From IMG/VR virus record IMGVR_UViG_3300012920_000350, positions 1 through 20,908 of that record: DNA of 20,908 bases; one strand, 5' to 3'. The notes below the pieces were generated by a model that saw nothing but the letters and a program-made list of their open reading frames with translations, ran no database searches and was not told the DNA's origin. How positions within the stretch are numbered: position 1 is the stretch's first letter; each line of letters begins with the position of its first letter. Shown piece after piece: positions 17,389-20,908 of the stretch. The position numbers were made by a program, and so were the translations under genes. This DNA comes from a virus.

Positions 17389-18519
17389 ATGTTAAAATCA
17401 GTACCAAAGTCAAATGTATCCGTAAGAGATTTTAAAGTTCATAAAAATTGGACACTCGATAATACGGATTTAGATGTTGTTTCTGCTTCAGTAGAATCAG
17501 GACTATTTGATGCAGATTCATCAAATAAACAAGGTACTATTTATACAACCCCACTTTACAAATCGTTAAAAGCAAAATATTATAATCATAACGGAAACAT
17601 AGTTTTAACATTTGGTGATTACCAAAACATTTCAAAATTACCTGCTGAAAGACCAATTTCATCAACATTTTATATTATTGATATACCTCAACAAAAATAT
17701 GGTGAGACGGTAAAAAAACAATCAGTTAGAATAATTGATAACACAAATGCAATTACATATCGAGATGATGGAGAAGGTAAAATCGCATCATCAGTACCTC
17801 AGTACAATCTTTCATCAATGGATTTTTATACTGCAGAAATCATTATTACAGATAATGATGGAGATGTTTTTACAGGTACGATTACTTCTATTGATTTAGA
17901 GACAGGATTATCTACATTAACATTTGGTACTGATACAGATATCGTAACGATAGTGAGAATAGATTTTGAATTAGGTACAATTCAATTTGCTGCTCCATTA
18001 AATTTTGATGGATTAGATATTGATGAACAAACTTATGGAAATATATTTTATTCGGATGGTTTGATTGTAATGAGAAATGATATAGGTAATGATTACTTAG
18101 TAAAATATAAATCAACACAAACTATTTATGAAACTGAAGTTTTAGTTACTGCAAAGGCAGGTGAATTTAACTATTCACAAAACCCATCTGCTATTGAAAT
18201 GACATTAAGTAGTTCAATAGATTTTGAAGAAACTGCTTTTGGAAGATTTAGAGCAAGAACTAAAAAAATAAAATATGTAGAAGATATTAAACGAAAAGAA
18301 AGTTTCGTTGGTAGTGTAAGTAGTTCTATAAGTGGTTCATGGAATGATTACTATGATAACCAATTAGCAGACCCAACTGGTTCATATATTACTACTTATG
18401 TTACAACAATCGGTCTTTACGATGAAGAAAATAATATGGTTGCAATTGCTAAATTACCTAAACCAATAAAGAATTTACCAGATTATGATTTAAACTTTAT
18501 TATTCGTTTGGATACATAA
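17389..18519 (+). CDS. Virion structural protein, paralogue of the 407-aa protein at its C-terminus
   Basis: 376 aa. The N-terminal part (SVRDFKVHKNWTLDNTDLDV) differs from the upstream protein. The middle is beta-rich, with alternating Asp/Thr/Ile strands. The C-terminal part repeats the upstream protein's plan: EFNYSQNPSAIE, then TTIGLYDEENNMVAIAK, then PIKNLPDYDLNFIIRLD. Its own late promoter and AGAGGA ribosome-binding site suggest substantial late expression, separate from the upstream gene because a terminator lies between. It probably belongs to the same structure as the 407-aa protein. No catalytic motif is visible. Confidence 0.7.
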   Translation: MLKSVPKSNVSVRDFKVHKNWTLDNTDLDVVSASVESGLFDADSSNKQGTIYTTPLYKSLKAKYYNHNGNIVLTFGDYQNISKLPAERPISSTFYIIDIPQQKYGETVKKQSVRIIDNTNAITYRDDGEGKIASSVPQYNLSSMDFYTAEIIITDNDGDVFTGTITSIDLETGLSTLTFGTDTDIVTIVRIDFELGTIQFAAPLNFDGLDIDEQTYGNIFYSDGLIVMRNDIGNDYLVKYKSTQTIYETEVLVTAKAGEFNYSQNPSAIEMTLSSSIDFEETAFGRFRARTKKIKYVEDIKRKESFVGSVSSSISGSWNDYYDNQLADPTGSYITTYVTTIGLYDEENNMVAIAKLPKPIKNLPDYDLNFIIRLDT

Positions 18520-18521
18520 TC

Positions 18522-18533
18522 TATATTTATATA
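18522..18533 (+). promoter_or_regulatory. Putative phage late promoter 5 (TATATTTATATA)
   Basis: A copy of the shared element 2 nt after the stop of the 376-aa gene, ending 19 nt before the ATG at 18553, with AAAGGAG between. It would transcribe the 60-aa gene, the sulfotransferase and the GIY-YIG gene. Confidence 0.7.
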
Positions 18534-18552
18534 ATACAAAGGAGATACTACT

Positions 18553-18735
18553 ATGGCATCAATTGAAGAATTATACAACAAATCAGAATTTTCTAAATTA
18601 GGAAAAAACGAAAAGGATAAAACACCTCTATCTGCAGATGAAGGAAACAAACTTCATAAAGATGATAAGGCACTTGCAACCGCAAGGGGTGGTAAACTGA
18701 ACGAGAAAAAATATTCTGATTCAGTTCAACGATAA
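18553..18735 (+). CDS. Small hydrophilic protein of unknown function
   Basis: 60 aa, very rich in Lys, Asp and Glu (about 20 of 60 residues), with no hydrophobic segment: SIEELYNKSEFSKLGKNEKD at the start and ATARGGKLNEKKYSDSVQR at the end. It has one of the best ribosome-binding sites in the window (AAAGGAG, 9 nt before ATG) and its own late promoter, so it is very likely translated. It could be a small packaged or capsid-associated protein. No family was recognised. Confidence 0.7.
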   Translation: MASIEELYNKSEFSKLGKNEKDKTPLSADEGNKLHKDDKALATARGGKLNEKKYSDSVQR

Positions 18736-18745
18736 ACATTTAATT

Positions 18746-19324
18746 TTGGGTTTACTCTTAAATCACAAACATAAGTTTGGATTTGTACACATACCTAAGA
18801 CTGGGGGTACAACCATCACAAGCTTATTACTTCAAGTTTCAGAAACGGAAGAACTAACATCTCATCATGGGCTCAGTTTGTTGCCCGATGATAATTCCTA
18901 TTTTTATTTTACTGTTGTGAGAAATCCATATACAAGATTACTTTCTGCATACAAACATGAATGTAGAAAATTTGGTTTTAAAGAATTTGATAAATTCTTG
19001 AATGATGTGAATGAAGATAATACATGGTATGTACCACAAACCTTTTTTACTTTAGGGGGTGTTACTACAAATAGAAAATTTTCAAGAATAATAAAATATG
19101 AAAATTACGAACAAGATATATTACCGGTTTTGAATTTAATACAAAATGAGAAAGAATTTAAATCTCTTCCTCATCTAAACTGTAATCCAATTTACGAAAA
19201 ACATCCAAAACTAAATCAGCAAAAATATTATAAACATTTATATACTGAAACTTGGATGAAAGATTGGGTTCGAGAAAGGTATAAAAATGACTTTAAGGTT
19301 CTTAACTATGGGATGGACATATAA
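18746..19324 (+). CDS. Sulfotransferase-family protein (PAPS-dependent type)
   Basis: 192 aa from a TTG start. The N-terminus has FVHIPKTGGTT (residues 13-23), the 5'-phosphosulfate-binding loop, and residues 57-69 read VVRNPYTRLLSAY, the 3'-phosphate-binding motif with Arg59 and Ser67. His40/His41 (SHHGLS) lie where catalytic or substrate residues often occur. This matches the Sulfotransfer_2-type family, which moves sulfate from PAPS to glycans or other acceptors. No signal peptide or membrane anchor is seen, so cytoplasmic action is likely. No ATG fits; the frame is open upstream into the 60-aa gene and no good Shine-Dalgarno sequence is present, so the exact start is uncertain and coupling to that gene is possible. 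At 192 aa it is at the short end for the family. The substrate is unknown. Confidence 0.85.
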   Translation: MGLLLNHKHKFGFVHIPKTGGTTITSLLLQVSETEELTSHHGLSLLPDDNSYFYFTVVRNPYTRLLSAYKHECRKFGFKEFDKFLNDVNEDNTWYVPQTFFTLGGVTTNRKFSRIIKYENYEQDILPVLNLIQNEKEFKSLPHLNCNPIYEKHPKLNQQKYYKHLYTETWMKDWVRERYKNDFKVLNYGMDI

Positions 19325-19754
19325 CGGAAAATCAATAACAGAAATATCAGATATGCCAGAAGGTACTATCGGATTTATATACAAAATAACAAATCACCAA
19401 ACAGGTCAATATTATATTGGTAAAAAATCTTTATATTCAAAAAGAACATTACCACCATTAAAAGGTTATAAAAGAAAACGAAAAGTGGTAAAAGAATCTA
19501 AGTGGTTAGATTATCGTTCTTCAAATACTGCAGTTCAATTGTGGTTTCATGAAAGTGAAGCAGCAAGACAAAATGATAATCAAGATAAAATAAATGATAG
19601 TTTGGAATTAAAAATACTAAGATTCTGCAGTACCCCAAAATCCTTAACTTATTACGAAGTAGAAGAATTATTCCAACATAGAGTATTATCTGATGAATTA
19701 TCGCTCAACGATAACATTTTAGGAAAATTTTTTAGAAAAGATTTGGATATTTAA
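19287..19754 (+). CDS. GIY-YIG nuclease-like protein
   Basis: 155 aa from the ATG at 19287. The domain core shows GFIYKITN (29-36) and YYIGKKSLYSKR (42-53), the GIY and YIG halves, then KESKWLDYRSS with charged residues and a helical C-terminus (YYEVEELFQHRVL). This is the small GIY-YIG type found in T4-like phages. A free-standing homing or DNA-processing nuclease is the usual guess, though the role of these short forms is unclear. The start overlaps the sulfotransferase by 38 nt and has GAAAGG upstream. An in-frame ATG at 19308 gives MGWTYNGKSI and would shorten the overlap to 17 nt; it is an equally plausible start. Confidence 0.8.
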   Translation: MTLRFLTMGWTYNGKSITEISDMPEGTIGFIYKITNHQTGQYYIGKKSLYSKRTLPPLKGYKRKRKVVKESKWLDYRSSNTAVQLWFHESEAARQNDNQDKINDSLELKILRFCSTPKSLTYYEVEELFQHRVLSDELSLNDNILGKFFRKDLDI

Positions 19755-19773
19755 AATATTTTTTGTATATTTG
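19742..19773 (+). promoter_or_regulatory. Bacteroidota-type promoter (TTTG-N20-TATATTTG)
   Basis: TTTG at 19742-19745 and TATATTTG at 19766-19773 are separated by 20 nt and match the Bacteroidota housekeeping consensus (-33 TTTG, -7 TAnnTTTG). It lies across the end of the GIY-YIG gene, with the -7 box 20 nt before the primase ATG. It probably allows host RNA polymerase to transcribe the replication genes before the late phase. Confidence 0.75.
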
Positions 19774-19793
19774 TACTGTTTTATTGCGTAATT

Positions 19794-20393
19794 ATGCTAT
19801 CACATCACGAAAAACAACAGGTTATAAACATATTAGATGAGGTATTAGGTGTAGGTACATCCCTTAAAAACGATGAACAAGCACACTATTGTCCATTTTG
19901 TCATCACCATAAGAAAAAGTTACAAATTAACTTAAAAACCCAAAAGTGGCATTGTTGGGTTTGTGATGCAAAAGGAAAAAGAATAAATAGGTTACTTAAA
20001 AGACTTCATGTAGATTCTCGTAAATTAAAGAAATTATACGAAATTTATGGTGATGATTATGTTGTATATAGTAAAGATACCGAAGATGAAAAGGTAGAAC
20101 TTAGGTTACCTAATGAGTTTCAATCACTATTAAAAGAACCAAAGGGATTAAACCCTTTGTTTAGGAAGGTGAAAGAATATGTCAGAAAAAGAGGTATTAC
20201 TACAAGGGATATCAACGCTATAATATTGGTTATTGTGATAGTGGTCATTATGCCAATCGTATTATTATTCCAAGTTATGATGGAGATAATCGACTCAATT
20301 ACTTCATCGCACGTTCTGTATTCGATGAGGAAAAGTTTAAGTATAAAAATCCGCCGGTTTCGAAAAACATTATCATGTTTGAAAACCAAATAA
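19794..20393 (+). CDS. gp61-like DNA primase, N-terminal zinc-binding part (reading frame broken near 20217)
   Basis: The first 142 or so residues are a credible primase N-terminus: a zinc ribbon with C33-P-F-C36 and C54-W-V-C57 (KWHCWVCDAKGK), a linker, then KEYVRKRGITTRDIN, which starts the RGIT...YNIGYC segment of DnaG/gp61-type primases. After about 20217 this frame turns into low-quality sequence (LVIVIVVIMPIVLLFQ) up to the stop at 20393, while the expected continuation YNIGYCDSGHYANR appears in the -1 frame from 20219. The last 58 or so residues are therefore probably not native. Rejoined, the protein would be about 313 aa, near T4 gp61 (342 aa). The primase lays RNA primers for lagging-strand synthesis. 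A host-type promoter lies upstream and there is no Shine-Dalgarno sequence. Confidence 0.8.
   Translation: MLSHHEKQQVINILDEVLGVGTSLKNDEQAHYCPFCHHHKKKLQINLKTQKWHCWVCDAKGKRINRLLKRLHVDSRKLKKLYEIYGDDYVVYSKDTEDEKVELRLPNEFQSLLKEPKGLNPLFRKVKEYVRKRGITTRDINAIILVIVIVVIMPIVLLFQVMMEIIDSITSSHVLYSMRKSLSIKIRRFRKTLSCLKTK
20208..20222 (+). other. Frame-change site within the primase gene
   Basis: Homology-like coding moves from the frame of 19794 (RGITTRDINA) to the -1 frame (YNIGYCDSGHYANR from 20219). One missing base, or a -1 ribosomal shift, would join them. The -1 frame is closed by a TAG at 20162-20164, so the switch must occur after that. No canonical X-XXY-YYZ slippery heptamer and no long homopolymer are present at the site. 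Confidence 0.75.
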
Positions 20394-20734
20394 ATTGGGA
20401 TGAACCTATTACCTTAGTAGAGGGAGTGTTTGATGCAATGGCAGTGAAGAGAAATGCTATCCCTCTACTTGGTAAATTTGTACCAAAAACTTTAAATGAT
20501 ACTATATATAAAAAGGGTGTATCTAACATTAATATTCTATTAGATGAAGATGCACAAGAACAGGCGTTATATTATACTATGCAATTCCAAAATCAAGGAA
20601 TCACTACAAAAAATATTAAACCATCAGATAAAGATGCATCTGATATGGGATTTTCACAAATAAATTCAAAGTTAAAAGAAACAGAAGAAACTGGTTTCGG
20701 TGATATTATATCACAAAAGTTAAAAGGTTTATGA
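20375..20734 (+). CDS. gp61-like DNA primase, C-terminal TOPRIM part (frame-separated from N-terminus)
   Basis: 119 aa from the ATG at 20375, but the meaningful frame extends back to about 20219 (YNIGYCDSGHYANR, GDNRLNYFIARSVF, KYKNPPVSKN), so this ATG is internal to the ancestral protein. It holds the TOPRIM core: LVEGVFDAMAV with Glu16 as the first acidic residue, and NINILLDEDAQEQA with Asp57/Asp59 as the DxD motif. These residues bind the catalytic Mg2+. The stop overlaps the next start as ATGA. Alone it would lack part of the catalytic domain, so function depends on frame restoration or association with the N-terminal half. Confidence 0.8.
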   Translation: MFENQINWDEPITLVEGVFDAMAVKRNAIPLLGKFVPKTLNDTIYKKGVSNINILLDEDAQEQALYYTMQFQNQGITTKNIKPSDKDASDMGFSQINSKLKETEETGFGDIISQKLKGL

Positions 20735-20908
20735 TAATAAATAAGGTTTACCATTTGGCAGATTTACATATTCGTAATCTCCAAAGACATAAAGAATACA
20801 AACAAGTATTCAAAAAATTCTTAAAACAGGTTAAAGAAGATAAAATTGAGGATTCCCTCATTTATATTGCTGGTGATATTGCTCATGCTAAAACTGAGAT
20901 GTCACCCG
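20731..20908 (+). CDS. 47: gp47/SbcD-like recombination nuclease, N-terminal part; 3' end outside window
   Basis: 59 codons are visible from an ATG that overlaps the primase stop (ATGA), with AAAAGG just upstream. The start VYHLADLHIRNLQRHKEYKQ carries the first metallophosphoesterase motif (D-L-H), and LIYIAGDIAHAKTEMSP carries the second (G-D-x-x-H). This is the Mre11/SbcD family; the RN..RH.EY variant is typical of phage gp47. With gp46 (Rad50/SbcC-like), expected downstream, it resects DNA ends for recombination-dependent replication. The active-site residues visible here are intact; the rest lies outside the window. Confidence 0.88.
   Translation, partial: MIINKVYHLADLHIRNLQRHKEYKQVFKKFLKQVKEDKIEDSLIYIAGDIAHAKTEMSP

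Noticed and set aside
671-18533. Reading the five ATATTTATAT elements as minus-strand TATAAATA late promoters
   Set aside because: No credible minus-strand genes lie upstream of any copy, while every copy sits just before a + strand start codon.
20186-20190. Five-A run as the site of a homopolymer sequencing error causing the frame break
   Set aside because: The frame remains meaningful for about nine more residues (RGITTRDIN), so the shift lies downstream of this run.
20220-20393. Hydrophobic run after the primase zinc domain (LVIVIVVIMPIVLL) as a transmembrane segment
   Set aside because: It is an out-of-frame translation; the -1 frame over the same bases gives a conserved primase sequence.
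20120-20529. Minus-strand open frames over the primase
   Set aside because: They are antisense shadows of the primase coding sequence, with no recognisable motif, promoter or ribosome-binding site.

Overview
The window is a strongly AT-rich, densely packed piece of a tailed-phage genome with every supported gene on the + strand. Gene content points to a T4-type (contractile-tail) phage: gp25- and gp6-type baseplate wedge proteins, a gp5-like hub/spike protein, a gp61-type primase and a gp47-type recombination nuclease. A Bacteroidota host is likely for two reasons: a promoter upstream of the primase (TTTG, 20 nt, TATATTTG) matches the Bacteroidota -33/-7 consensus exactly, and two virion proteins carry GCTDPTAxNYNPxATxDDGSC-type repeats, which are common in surface proteins of marine Flavobacteriia. 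I infer a marine flavobacterial myovirus; no host sequence is present.

Layout. (1) 3-653: the 3' end of a family C (DnaE-like) DNA polymerase gene. (2) 703-2891: small coiled-coil protein, gp5-like hub/spike protein, unknown 184-aa protein. (3) 2937-15360: a continuous late block of 189-aa protein, gp25, gp6, a DNRLRE-like protein, a coiled-coil protein with a conserved C-terminal module, a 636-aa repeat protein and a 1747-aa giant tail/baseplate protein. Most of these genes are joined by TAATG or short overlaps. (4) 15427-17302: two virion proteins, closed by the one clear rho-independent terminator. (5) 17389-18519: a protein sharing its C-terminal signature with the preceding one. (6) 18553-19754: a 60-aa protein, a sulfotransferase and a GIY-YIG protein. 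(7) 19794-20908: replication and recombination genes: a gp61-like primase split by a frame change, and the start of a gp47/SbcD-like nuclease.

Regulation can be read directly from the sequence. Five intergenic gaps each contain the 10-mer ATATTTATAT 13-25 nt upstream of a start codon, and these are interpreted as late promoters for virion genes. The gap before the primase instead carries a host-type promoter. No gene-free stretch exceeds about 90 bases, and no tRNA, CRISPR array or insertion sequence was seen.

The most notable points are the divergent late-promoter element that resembles the host -7 box, a C-family polymerase next to T4-type morphogenesis genes, the primase frame change near 20217, a phage-borne PAPS-type sulfotransferase in a late operon, and the repeat modules in the tail proteins.
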